From assembly GCF_024453815.1 (NCBI RefSeq), contig NZ_CP072934.1:1-64000 (forward strand): a DNA stretch of 64,000 nt. Direction: 5' to 3'. Source of the DNA: Corynebacterium pseudogenitalium. GTDB taxonomy: Bacteria > Actinomycetota > Actinomycetes > Mycobacteriales > Mycobacteriaceae. Shown here piece after piece: positions 30,409 through 39,000 of the stretch; the first letter of the stretch is position 1; the number at the start of each line of letters is the position of its first letter. The position numbers were made by a program, and so were the translations under genes. The notes beneath the pieces were generated by a model. It searched no databases, was not told where the DNA came from, and saw only the letters and a list, made by a program, of their open reading frames with translations.

Positions 30409-30930
30409 ATGACTCAAAAGACGCAGACAATGACGTTCCATACCAACCACGGCGACATCAAAGTCGACCTGTTTGGCAACCACGCCCCACACACCGTTGA
30501 CACCATCACCGGCCTGGCGAAGGGCACCCTCGACTACTCCACCAAGAACGCCTCCGGCACCACCGAAGGCCCCTTCTACGACGGCGCCATCTTCCACCGC
30601 ATCATCCCCGACTTCATGATCCAGGGCGGCGACCCAACCGGCACCGGCACCGGCGGCCCAGGCTTCCAGTTCGCCGACGAGTTCCACCCAGAACTCCAGT
30701 TTGACCGCCCATACCTGCTGGCCATGGCCAACGCCGGCCCAGGCACCAACGGTTCCCAGTTCTTCATCACCGTCGCCGAAACCCCGTGGCTGAACAACCG
30801 CCACACCATCTTCGGCGAGGTCACCGATGAGGCTTCCCGCAAGGTCGTCGACGAGCTTGCCAACGTCCCGACCGGCCGCATGGACCGCCCCGTCGAGGAC
30901 GTCGTGATCAACTCCGTCACCGTGGAGTAG
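30409..30930 (+). CDS. ppiA: Peptidyl-prolyl cis-trans isomerase (cyclophilin)
   Basis: The 173-residue cytoplasmic cyclophilin has the catalytic Arg in FHRIIPDFMIQGGDPTGTG and the cyclosporin-site block NGSQFFITVAETPWLNNRHTIFG. A later start at MTFHTN is possible. In mycobacteria and corynebacteria ppiA lies next to the crgA/rhomboid region; here 26 kb of accessory DNA separates them. Confidence 0.95.
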   Translation: MTQKTQTMTFHTNHGDIKVDLFGNHAPHTVDTITGLAKGTLDYSTKNASGTTEGPFYDGAIFHRIIPDFMIQGGDPTGTGTGGPGFQFADEFHPELQFDRPYLLAMANAGPGTNGSQFFITVAETPWLNNRHTIFGEVTDEASRKVVDELANVPTGRMDRPVEDVVINSVTVE

Positions 30931-30947
30931 CTTTATTTTTTGTCTTA

Positions 30948-30973
30948 GGCCCCGCCTTTTTGGTGGGGCCTTT
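30948..30973 (+). terminator. Rho-independent terminator after ppiA
   Basis: GGCCCCGCC and GGTGGGGCC form a stem with a T-rich loop, followed by TTT. A T-rich stretch (30932-30940) precedes it. Confidence 0.75.
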
Positions 30974-30999
30974 GGCGTTCTTAGGTCTCGAGTGCCGTG

Positions 31000-31088
31000 A
31001 GTGCCAAAGGACGCACCCCCTAAAGGCTAGCCCATTGATGACCAGGCGTTTTGATGGCGGTTTTTTCGGGATTGCGTCCTTTGGCACT
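31000..31088. repeat. Dispersed repeat family B, full unit
   Basis: Opens AGTGCCAAAGGACGCA and closes TGCGTCCTTTGGCACT, a perfect 16-bp inverted terminal pair around a 57-base core with CTAGCCC and CCAGGCG blocks. The dnaA-side unit (1642-1700) shares the core; the unit at 22704-22782 shares the termini. Confidence 0.7.
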
Positions 31089-31104
31089 CAAGTGCCCGGG
31101 ACGC

Positions 31105-31171
31105 GCACCACATTCCCATCTTGCCGAATCGCGACCTGGGAAAACGCCGAGCGCCCCGCGAAAACGCTTTA
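31105..31171. repeat. Family A repeat, left portion interrupted by IS copy 2
   Basis: GCACCACATTCCC opens a family A unit that includes CGACCTGGGAAAACGCC. It stops at the IS left end; the closing GGAATTTGGTGC follows at 33192-33203 beyond the IS. Confidence 0.6.
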
Positions 31172-31200
31172 TGTCAAGTGGTTGTGAACATGGTTGGGTG

Positions 31201-32175
31201 TTAGATCGTGATGGGTTGTGGGGGCGGGGCGGTTTGGGTAGTGGTGCGGATGATGCTGACTTCTGCCGGAATGCCTGTGCCAGCTGCGGTGTTCGGAAGT
31301 TGAGTGATGATGCCTTCGCGTAGCGCGTTTCGCATCCCCTCCTCGCGTTGGTGTTGCAGTTTGTCCCAGGTGCCGTCGAGGATTGCTTGTGGTGGGTAGT
31401 AGTTGATTCCACTGTGGGGAGTGGCGTTATAGACCGGCACCCATTCGTTGAGCCAGTTTTTGGCGTGGCCGAGTGTGGCAAACGTTTTCGGGTAGTAGGT
31501 CCTGCCTTTCATCGTGTGGAATACCGACTCGGTATGCGGATTGTCGTTGCTGGTGTGAGGCCGGTTAAATGAGCGGGCCACACCGTGTTTGGCGAAGAGT
31601 TTGCCGAGGCGTTTGCTTGTCATCGCACTGCCGTTATCAGAGTGCACGGTTTTCACGTGGGGAAAACGAGTCAGGATGTCGTCAAACATTGCTGCTGCTA
31701 CGTGGCTGTTTTCGCGTTCTGCTACGACGCAGCCAACGATTGCGCGGGAGTACAGGTCAATGACCGTGTGGCATGCGAAGTTTTGTCCGACGTATTGGCC
31801 AGGCAAGAAGGTAATGTCCCAGCACAGTACCTGGCCTGGTGCTGTGGCGCGTACATGTGGCGGGGAGGCGTTTCGTTTGCGTTGAGCTTGCTTGGCTTTG
31901 GTGTTGTGTCGTTGGTAGAGCAATCGTCCATGTTTTTTGGCAACTCGGTAGAAACTGCGCAGGCTTGCCAGGTAAATCCCGTTGTTTAACGCGGCGTAAA
32001 ACACCTGGTCCACCCCGGAATGTGGATTGGCGTCTAGCAATTCCAAGATGCGCTCGACAGTGGTATCGGACAGTCGGTTGATCCGTCGTTTGTCGTAGGC
32101 AATTGGATCGGCAACACGTGGGCGTGGCTTCGTTTGATAGAACACGCGGCTGCGTGAGACTCCGATGATGCGCAT
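31201..32175 (-). CDS. IS transposase OrfB, copy 2
   Basis: The 324-residue frame has helix-turn-helix and rve core with WDITFLPGQY, HSDNGSAM and NPHTESVF as the DDE residues with DD35E spacing. The frame is open upstream (EETLIDQLVDCGYSKTHA) into the orfA end in the -1 frame. Large parts of the core match copy 1 residue for residue (HTVIDLYSRA against HTAIDLYSRA), yet many positions differ, so these are two IS species of one family. Confidence 0.87.
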   Translation of the reverse strand: MRIIGVSRSRVFYQTKPRPRVADPIAYDKRRINRLSDTTVERILELLDANPHSGVDQVFYAALNNGIYLASLRSFYRVAKKHGRLLYQRHNTKAKQAQRKRNASPPHVRATAPGQVLCWDITFLPGQYVGQNFACHTVIDLYSRAIVGCVVAERENSHVAAAMFDDILTRFPHVKTVHSDNGSAMTSKRLGKLFAKHGVARSFNRPHTSNDNPHTESVFHTMKGRTYYPKTFATLGHAKNWLNEWVPVYNATPHSGINYYPPQAILDGTWDKLQHQREEGMRNALREGIITQLPNTAAGTGIPAEVSIIRTTTQTAPPPQPITI

Positions 32176-32216
32176 TGCGTGAGTTTTCGAATAGCCACAG
32201 TCAACTAACTGGTCAA

Positions 32217-33134
32217 TCAGTGTTTCTTCTGCGTGTTGTCCTTGGTCGTAGAGGCGTTGTTGGTCTTGAGTGAGGACTCTTCCGCCACGTTTGAGTCCAC
32301 GCCATGTTGCCCTGGCATGGTCGCTAAAGCTTTTCCCAACACATCAGTGGCTAGTTCAGCCCGCTCTGCTCTTTCTGTTGCCTTATCCAGGGCACGCTGC
32401 ATAGCTTCCTCCCGACGCTTCGCATCGAGTTCGAGCTTGCGCTTTTGCTGCATCAACGCGGAGACTTCCTTGCGTAACTGCTGGATTTCAACGCACTCAT
32501 CCATCGTCAATGTTCCAATCCTCCTTGGTGTAGTACGCGTGGTGAGATCACCATCGGCAACCATTGCTGTCCAGCGTCGCACGGTGTGGTCAGCAAGTCC
32601 ATGTTCAATCAACCACGCTTCTTTCTGGCCATACGGCACCAGCTGATATTCAATGGCCATCTCACGGATGTAGTCAGGTGAATACCTTCCCCGATATGCT
32701 TCATCAACGCTGCGTTTGGCTCGTTGAATACCATCTAAACCATCAGTGGTGGACTTTGATAACTGTAATGCGCGGGCCCAGCGCTTGATATCGCAAGACT
32801 GGATTGCCTGTCGGGTGCACCATGGGCCTTTCGTGCCGTACGGCAACCGGTTATAAATCGTGATCATTTGTCGCTGCTGTGCTGGATGAAACCACCTGCC
32901 AGAGCCAGTAGTGCGGTACGGGGAGAACACGACTGCTACTGCTTGAAGTGAGGCCAACGTGTCTTCATCGAGTACTTGCCCCGCTGCCAGCACACGCGGT
33001 GGCATTGCTAGGATCTCTTTGACTTCCTCGCGTGATGTTTTAGTCTTGCCCCCGTGGGTCCTTACCGGGGTTGCAACGGTCGGTGGTGACGTCAACGCTG
33101 ACGGCACCAACTCAGGCAACTGTGGGTCGGTCAT
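32217..33134 (-). CDS. IS transposase OrfA, copy 2
   Basis: The roughly 305-residue product has the same plan as copy 1: an N-terminal region with a VAVVFSPYRT-type strand, two helix-turn-helix-like units (LPYGTKGPWCTRQ and VPYGQKEAWLIEH), and a long C-terminal coiled coil (LRKEVSALMQQKRKLELDAK). ATG at 33134 is chosen because AGGAGG lies 8 bases upstream; the frame begins slightly earlier at a TTG. Confidence 0.8.
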   Translation of the reverse strand: MTDPQLPELVPSALTSPPTVATPVRTHGGKTKTSREEVKEILAMPPRVLAAGQVLDEDTLASLQAVAVVFSPYRTTGSGRWFHPAQQRQMITIYNRLPYGTKGPWCTRQAIQSCDIKRWARALQLSKSTTDGLDGIQRAKRSVDEAYRGRYSPDYIREMAIEYQLVPYGQKEAWLIEHGLADHTVRRWTAMVADGDLTTRTTPRRIGTLTMDECVEIQQLRKEVSALMQQKRKLELDAKRREEAMQRALDKATERAERAELATDVLGKALATMPGQHGVDSNVAEESSLKTNNASTTKDNTQKKH

Positions 33135-33177
33135 GAACAAAACCTCCTATGGATTGACGTTCACAACCATCCTGACA

Positions 33178-33384
33178 CTAAGGGAAAACCAGGAATTTGG
33201 TGCGCAGGGAAGAGGTGCCTGCACCACATTCCCTCGCTTTGAGTTGGCCAAGTTGTAAAAGCCTAGCTCGGTGACGGCTAGTCAGCCAGCGGGAGTGAAA
33301 ATGTTCGGGCAGAGCAAACAATTGTGTGCAAAAATATTTGCATTTATCCTGCAAGGAAACACTACTCATACTAGGAGAAGCCCC
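33178..33384. repeat. Family A remnants downstream of IS copy 2
   Basis: GGAATTTGGTGC at 33192-33203 closes the interrupted unit. A further opening terminus GCACCACATTCCC lies at 33221-33233 with CCAAGTTGTAAAAGCC behind it but no closing terminus. The rest (33260-33370) shows only AT-rich sequence and no gene that can be supported. Confidence 0.5.
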
Positions 33385-33497
33385 GTGAAACGTTTTAGAA
33401 CCGCTGCTTGTGGTTGTGTTTGATGGTCGCATGGATCACACTCGGTCTTTTAACCTATGTGTGGAGCCCTCCGGGCAACACCATCTATATCGGATAA
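33385..33497 (+). pseudogene. Possible small membrane peptide, split in two frames
   Basis: GTG at 33385, with AGGAGA 6 bases upstream, opens a 12-residue frame (VKRFRTAACGCV) that stops at TGA. ATG inside TGATG at 33423 opens a 24-residue hydrophobic frame (MVAWITLGLLTYVWSPPGNT, then IYIG). Joined, they would read as a 36-residue single-pass peptide, so this is a frameshifted gene, coupled small genes, or chance. Confidence 0.3.
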
Positions 33498-33667
33498 ATG
33501 CCTAGAATCCGCTGCCATAAGGGCCGGTTCTGACGTGCTTCGAGTTTCTTGGCATACTCTTGCAAATCACGGCTAGCTTTCGCCTGTGTCATTGGCAACT
33601 GCTCGATCATTCGTTTATGGGACTCGGTCAGTGGATACTTCCGCTCTGCCATTGCCTGATTAGTCAT
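33485..33667 (-). CDS. Small basic hypothetical protein
   Basis: The 60-residue product (MTNQAMAERKYPLTESHKRM, later WQRILGIYPI) is charged and mostly helical. Its ATG overlaps the stop of the upstream membrane protein gene by 8 bases (ATGACTAA), strong support for coupled translation and for it being real. Function unknown; it may be a partner or regulator of the membrane protein. Confidence 0.55.
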   Translation of the reverse strand: MTNQAMAERKYPLTESHKRMIEQLPMTQAKASRDLQEYAKKLEARQNRPLWQRILGIYPI

Positions 33668-34196
33668 CAGCAGACTCCTTCCTATCCCTGTTATGACCTA
33701 GTACGGATAATAGTAACAAAATCTCTAGGTCTGAAACCCAGTTCTTCGAAGTAGTACCCGGCGAAAAGGTTGAATTCTTCGGGTTAAATTTATTGTCGTA
33801 TTCAAGAATTGCCCGAGTAAACCCGATATCTTCTGAAGACTTCAACCCTGACTCCAGCATTGGGGTCAAAAAATGCCAACCTGCATTTTGCTGAGCGGGA
33901 TTTTCTGCAAGTGTCATATCGATTGCCCACTGAACACGTTCGTAGTACGCAGAGCGGTCATCAGCATTTGATTTCTGCGACAGTGACTTGGTGGCGATAC
34001 CTAACGTAAGTACGGCAGCTGCGGCAGCAGGTATCGCTCCTCGATATGAAAATATCGTCGCAAGCGATTCCTGCCAGGGCTTTTCCCAGAAGAGCACCAA
34101 CCCCCAGTGCACCATGGCAAGGAATAACACGAAAGCAACGAGCAGAGCGGCAATGACTTGCGCGTTATTCCATTCGGCCCTGAAATTAATGTTCAT
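33660..34196 (-). CDS. Hypothetical membrane protein with cytoplasmic helical domain
   Basis: The 178-residue protein (start at MNINFRAEWNN) has two N-terminal membrane segments (VIAALLVAFVLFLAMVHWGL and an Ala-rich AAAAAVLTLGIA) and a soluble part with YYERVQWAIDMTLAENPAQQ and a long helical region ending LLLSVLGHNRDRKESADD. The frame continues upstream to 34418, but those residues overlap repeat-bearing DNA and have no start signal. Its 3' end is coupled to a 60-residue gene. It is at the edge of the accessory island. No known family recognised. Confidence 0.55.
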   Translation of the reverse strand: MNINFRAEWNNAQVIAALLVAFVLFLAMVHWGLVLFWEKPWQESLATIFSYRGAIPAAAAAVLTLGIATKSLSQKSNADDRSAYYERVQWAIDMTLAENPAQQNAGWHFLTPMLESGLKSSEDIGFTRAILEYDNKFNPKNSTFSPGTTSKNWVSDLEILLLLSVLGHNRDRKESADD

Positions 34197-34443
34197 TTTT
34201 CGCACGAGAATAAGGCTATCACTCAGATTCCTCCTGCTCAGATGGATTCCACAGGCCTCAAATTTACAAGATTTCAAGATCTGTCCCGGACTGGTTGAGA
34301 GGTGAGACTGGGGTGGAACTCCCCGAAGATACGGCCAATAGCCCTGGAAAACAGCTAGACCCCCAAATTCCGCATGTGCGGTGGAGGTCTGCAACGCCAA
34401 TTTAGCATCAATCTGCATTCTGATGTTTTTAAGGCCGGGACAT

Positions 34444-34519
34444 GCACCACATTCCCGCTTTTCAGCAGCCCAATCTGCAAAAGCCCAGGTCGGCGAGCGC
34501 GTATGAGGGAATTTGGTGC
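34444..34519. repeat. Dispersed repeat family A unit
   Basis: Opens GCACCACATTCCC and closes GGGAATTTGGTGC. Its internal AAAAGCCCAGGTCGGCGAGC block is nearly identical to the unit at 53566-53641, 19 kb away. The remaining gap between 34197 and 34443 shows no supportable gene. Confidence 0.7.
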
Positions 34520-34530
34520 AGGACCAACCC

Positions 34531-35985
34531 CTAGAAACTCCCCGACCCGCCAGCGGCCGTGAACCCCGAGCTGAACGTCGTGTTCACACCCGAAGAGGAG
34601 GAAGAAGCAGCCGAGTTCGCGGCGGCGACGTTGGTGTTGTGCCAGGACTGCATCGCAACGAATGGGATGTAGGTGGGGTACCAGTAGTCCTTGTCGTAGA
34701 TGGCTGGGGTGGTGAGTTTGTGGCGGTCTTTGACGTCGCTGAACTCTTTGTCTTTGACGGCGTCGAGGATGATGCGGTAGTCGGAGAGGAGGTGGAGGTA
34801 GTCGTCGAGGAAGGTGGGGCTGGCGGGGTCCGCATCCAGCTGCCGGACGCGCTCCTCCAAGGAGACGAGTTCTTGGCGGAGGGTGGCGTCGTTAATTGAG
34901 GTGCGTGCTTTGGTGATGTCCCTGCTGAGGCGGGCGAGGTCGGTGCGGCGGGTCGTGGTGTCGCCTTGTTCGATGTTGAAGAGGCGGTTGATGTTGTCTT
35001 CGGCGTGGCTGGTGTGGGTGAGGGTTTCGGCGGCGTCGGCGAGTTGTTTGCGGGCGCGGTAGGCAGCGGCGTCGTCGGAGATGGGGATGCTGCTGATGCC
35101 ACCGGCGCCGGAGACGGTGTCGTGGAGTTGGAGGAAACGGTCGCGGACGTCGCCCCATTGACGACGCAGCTCCGCATCGGCAAACGCGCTGGTCAGGGAG
35201 TTGGCGCGGACGTCGATGCCGTCGAGGCGCCCGGCGAGGTCGGCGTATTCCTTGGTCACGAGCGAGTAGTCCGCCCGCGCCTGCTCGATCAATCGGCGGC
35301 GCCGGTTGCGCAGCGCGACGCCTGTGCCGCCAACAACGCCTGCCAACACGCCGGATCCCACACCGGCGCCGATGCCGCCCCCAATCCGGTCGTCGACTGC
35401 GGACTCGTAACGCTCCTGCTGCAGGCCGGCGGTGTCCATGGCGAGGCTCGCGCCGGCGAAGAGGGCGGCGGGGACGTTGTTGCTTTGTAGGCCGGGGACC
35501 ATGGCGTCGATAACTGAGGAGACGCGCGATGATTCGCTGTGGAGGTCGAGGACGTCGGCGACGTCGTCGGCGGCGTAGATTGCGTGGTGGCGGTGCGCCA
35601 TGTCGACGGCGAGGACGAGGGTGCCGTCGCGGAAGCCGTGTTTGTCCAGGATTTCGTCGGGGTAGTGGGCGCGGAAGTATTCCTCGATGGTGTCGTTGAT
35701 GTTCTCGCGCGTGTTTTCGGCGTTGTTGAACGCGAGGATGTGGATGGTGCGCACGACTTCTGGGTGGTCGATGCGCTGGAGGTTCTGCTCGAGTTGCGCC
35801 TGGTCAGCTGGGGTGAGCAGGCCATCGGGGTTGGTCAGTTGCAGGCGTGGCGCCTCGGCGGTGGTGGCGATCGCGTAGTGTGCCGGGTCGGGCTCGTCGA
35901 TGGCTGCGTAGGTGCCCGCGCCGACGCCGCCGCCGATCAGCAGGGCCGCCGCTCCAATGCTCAAAACTTGTGACCATGTGCTCAT
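34531..35985 (-). CDS. DUF5129/TPM-domain membrane-anchored protein
   Basis: The 484-residue protein has an N-terminal membrane segment (SIGAAALLIGGGVGAGTYAA), then an extracytoplasmic TPM-like domain (about 45-180: LTPADQAQLEQNLQRI, FRDGTLVLAVDMAHRHHAIY). A glycine-rich second membrane segment (IGGGIGAGVGSGVLAGVVGG near 198-217) is followed by a coiled-coil region and a Ser/Gly-rich C-terminus ending GGSGSF. This is the layout of corynebacterial DUF5129 proteins. It follows hsdR by 31 bases on the same strand but is probably unrelated to restriction. Envelope role inferred only. Confidence 0.8.
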   Translation of the reverse strand: MSTWSQVLSIGAAALLIGGGVGAGTYAAIDEPDPAHYAIATTAEAPRLQLTNPDGLLTPADQAQLEQNLQRIDHPEVVRTIHILAFNNAENTRENINDTIEEYFRAHYPDEILDKHGFRDGTLVLAVDMAHRHHAIYAADDVADVLDLHSESSRVSSVIDAMVPGLQSNNVPAALFAGASLAMDTAGLQQERYESAVDDRIGGGIGAGVGSGVLAGVVGGTGVALRNRRRRLIEQARADYSLVTKEYADLAGRLDGIDVRANSLTSAFADAELRRQWGDVRDRFLQLHDTVSGAGGISSIPISDDAAAYRARKQLADAAETLTHTSHAEDNINRLFNIEQGDTTTRRTDLARLSRDITKARTSINDATLRQELVSLEERVRQLDADPASPTFLDDYLHLLSDYRIILDAVKDKEFSDVKDRHKLTTPAIYDKDYWYPTYIPFVAMQSWHNTNVAAANSAASSSSSGVNTTFSSGFTAAGGSGSF

Positions 35986-36016
35986 GCCCGCGATTTTATA
36001 GAAAACCCCGCCAAAC

Positions 36017-39000
36017 CTACCCCGCAGTCGGCATGGCGGTGTTGTTGAGCTGCTCGAGGCTGTCGCGAAGTTGCAGGACTACGCCGACGTTTTCGTGGAA
36101 GATGTCCATGATGGAGCCGTTTTCGTCGAAAGGCGGTTGGGTGAGCTCGTGCGCTTCGACGACGCCGTTGCGGATCACCTCGCTGACGACGGTGTTGAGG
36201 AACGTGCGCTGCACGGAGTTGAGGTCGGTGGAGTGCAGCAGTTCCTCGAAGTGCGCTTCGACGGCGGCGGCGTCCATCCCGACGACTTCGCGCAGGAAGA
36301 GGCCGAGTTTGGCCTGGTGGGTGTCGGCGAGTTCGGCGGCGCCGTCGACGTGGGCGTTGAGTAGCAGCTGACGGAGTTCGTCGAGGTCATGCGTGCTGAG
36401 CTGTTGCGCGTTGCGGAGTTTGCGCAGCGCCAGGCTGGTGGTGTTGCCTTCGAGTGCGCGGCGGAGTTCTTCTTCGACGACGGAGCTTTCGCGCTGGGTG
36501 CCGCCGGTGGCTTGGAGGGTGCTTTGTTCGAGTTCGCCGAGTTCGTCTTCGATGTCGGTGATCACTACGGCGCGTTGTGCTTTGTCGAGGAAGACGGTGA
36601 GCCCGCGGACCGTTTTGCGGGCGTGTTCGAGGTCCCTGTAGGTCACGCCGTCCCACCATTGTGGGCCGGCGATCGCCTCGAGTAGCGCTGCGTTGTTGGC
36701 CACGGTGGGGATGTTGGTTTTCTGCAGTAGCGCCGCGGCGATGGTCGCGACTTTCTCCGCGAGCGCGTCCCAGTCGCCGCGTTCTTCGAATAGTCCGAGT
36801 TCGAGCTGGTAGATGAGGTAGTCGAAGCGCCGGGCTTGTTCTTTGTCGCCGGTCGCGGCGAAGGGTAGTGGCGCCAGCGCGGTCACGGCTTGTTGGTGGG
36901 TGTCGGCGTCGGCGGTGAGCCAGGGGGTGGCGTCGCTAAATCGTTCGAGGTAGGCGCGTGCTTCGGTGGGCACGAGGATGCTGCGGTGGGGCACGCTGCG
37001 CACGGCGTCCGAAAGATGCTTTGCGACGTCCCCTCGCACCTCATCCGTGGCCGTCAGAAGCAGGCGCGCGCGGGTGGTGAAGCTGCGCTGCGACAGCGAG
37101 ATCTGGTGCGAGCCTTCCGTGGTGTTGGTGGTGCCGCTGAATTGGCGCACGTTGTCGCAGTAGTCGAAGATGTAGAAGCACGTTTTGTCCACGGCGGGGC
37201 CGAACAGGTCAGGGCGCAGGCGGGTGCCGCGGCCGACCATCTGCCAGAATTTGGTGGGGGAGTAGACGGGTTTGAAAAACACCAGGTTGACGACCTCGGG
37301 GACGTCGATGCCGGTGTCGAGCATGTCCACACTGATGGCGATGTCCAGGCCGGAGTCGGGCTGTTTGAACTCGGCGATGAGTGCTTCCGCGTTGTACACG
37401 CCGTGGGTGATCACTTCGGCGCGGGTGGCGGTGGTGGGGAAGATGGCCCGGTATTCGTCGGCGATGAGGTCGGCGTGGGCCTGGTTGCGGGCGAAGATGA
37501 TGGTCTTGCCCAGCCGGTCCGCTCCGTCGACCTTCAACCCCTTGTCGATGACTTGGCGCAACACCTTCCGGATCGTGTCCCGGTTGAGCAGCTTCGCGTT
37601 GATCTCGGCGGCGTTGACTTCCTGGGGTGCGGAAAGTGGGTCGCCGTGTTCGTCGACACCCCATTCGGCGTTTTCCCACTCCAGCTGCTGCTCGGGGGTG
37701 AGTTCGCCGTAGGAGATGCCGCGGCGCATGAAGGTGGTGCTGCCGGAGAACACCTCGTAGGGCACAAGGTTGCCCTCCTCGATGGCGCGGCTCAGGCTGT
37801 AGTAGCCGGTCGGGGTGTCGGGCTCGCAGCCGAAGAAGGTGTAGGTGTCGTGGGAGAGGTTGCTGCGCGGGGTGGCGGTCAGCCCGACGACGAGGGCGTC
37901 CAGGTAGTCGAAGATGCGCCGATAACGCTGGTAGATGGACCGGTGGGCCTCGTCGACAATGATGAGGTCGAAGTCGAAGGAGTTGAAGCGTTGGCCCTCG
38001 CCGATCATGCCGATCATGGTCTGGTACGTGTTCACGTACACCTGGCCCTCGCCGGCGGGGTTGGTGGTCAGGTTGACGGGCACCGCCTCTGCGAGGTGCT
38101 CGTTGAAGGCCGCGTGCGCCTGCGTGACCAGCGCTTTGCGGTCCGCGAGGAAGAGCACGTTGCGGATCCAGCCGGCCTCCAACAGCATGGACACGGTAGC
38201 GATGGAGACGCGCGTCTTGCCCGTACCCGTCGCCATGACCAACAGCGCGCGGCGCTTACCCTTGCCGAACGCCTCCGCCACGGACTGGATCATCTCCAGC
38301 TGATAGGGCCTGCCGGCGATCTCGGTGATGGTGGCGCTGTGCGCGCTGAGCGGTTGGCGCTTGTCGCGCCGGGCGATGAGCGCCTCCATCGCGCGCACTG
38401 TTGGGTAGGACTCAATAGTGCGGGTTTCGTAGCCGGCACCGCCCGGCAGGTCGGCATCCCTGTCCCAAAAGCGCACTTCATACCCGGTGGTGTAGAAGAT
38501 CAGCGGTACACGGCCGGTCGCGTTGCCGATGGCGTCGGCGTAGATCGCGGCCTGCTGGCGGCCGTCGTTAATGCTGCGGCTGGCCTTCTTCGCCTCCACA
38601 ACGGCGATCGGCACACCCTGTGTATCCAGCAGCACATAGTCCACCTTCATGCCCGCCACCGGGTACTCCTCGATGAGCGTGCGGCCGCGCACAAACCCGG
38701 CCTCCTCCAGCATCGGCGTGATGATGTCACGGCGCGTCTGCGCCTCATCCACCGCCAACTGCGGCGCCGGTGGCGTCAGCTTCTCCTGCTGCTTGCGAAT
38801 CTGCTCCCGCAGCTTCGCAATCTCCTCCTCATACCCCGCAGCCTTTTCCAGCTCCCGCTGCTGCGCCTCATCCAGCTGCAGTTTGTACAGGTCAGCCTGC
38901 TCCCTCGCGGACTTCTCCTTCGCCGCCAGCGCCATCATCTGCCGCTGGTTCAACGCCGCCTGCCGCGGTGCCTGCTTCAAGATCTCGACGTCAAACGGCG

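Larger units (their letters stand above)
31172..33177 (-). mobile_element. IS3-like insertion sequence, copy 2
   Basis: A 2,006-bp element related to but clearly diverged from copy 1. Its inverted ends share TGTCA(A/G)G and TGGTTGTGAAC (left TGTCAAG-TGGTTGTGAAC, right read inward TGTCAGGATGGTTGTGAAC). It carries orfA and orfB on the minus strand with the same -1 frame relation. No clear target duplication. It is inserted between two family A halves. Confidence 0.88.

Noticed and set aside
30364..30804. Minus-strand frame opposite ppiA
   Set aside because: It is the antisense of the cyclophilin gene with Gly/Val/Glu-rich shadow composition.
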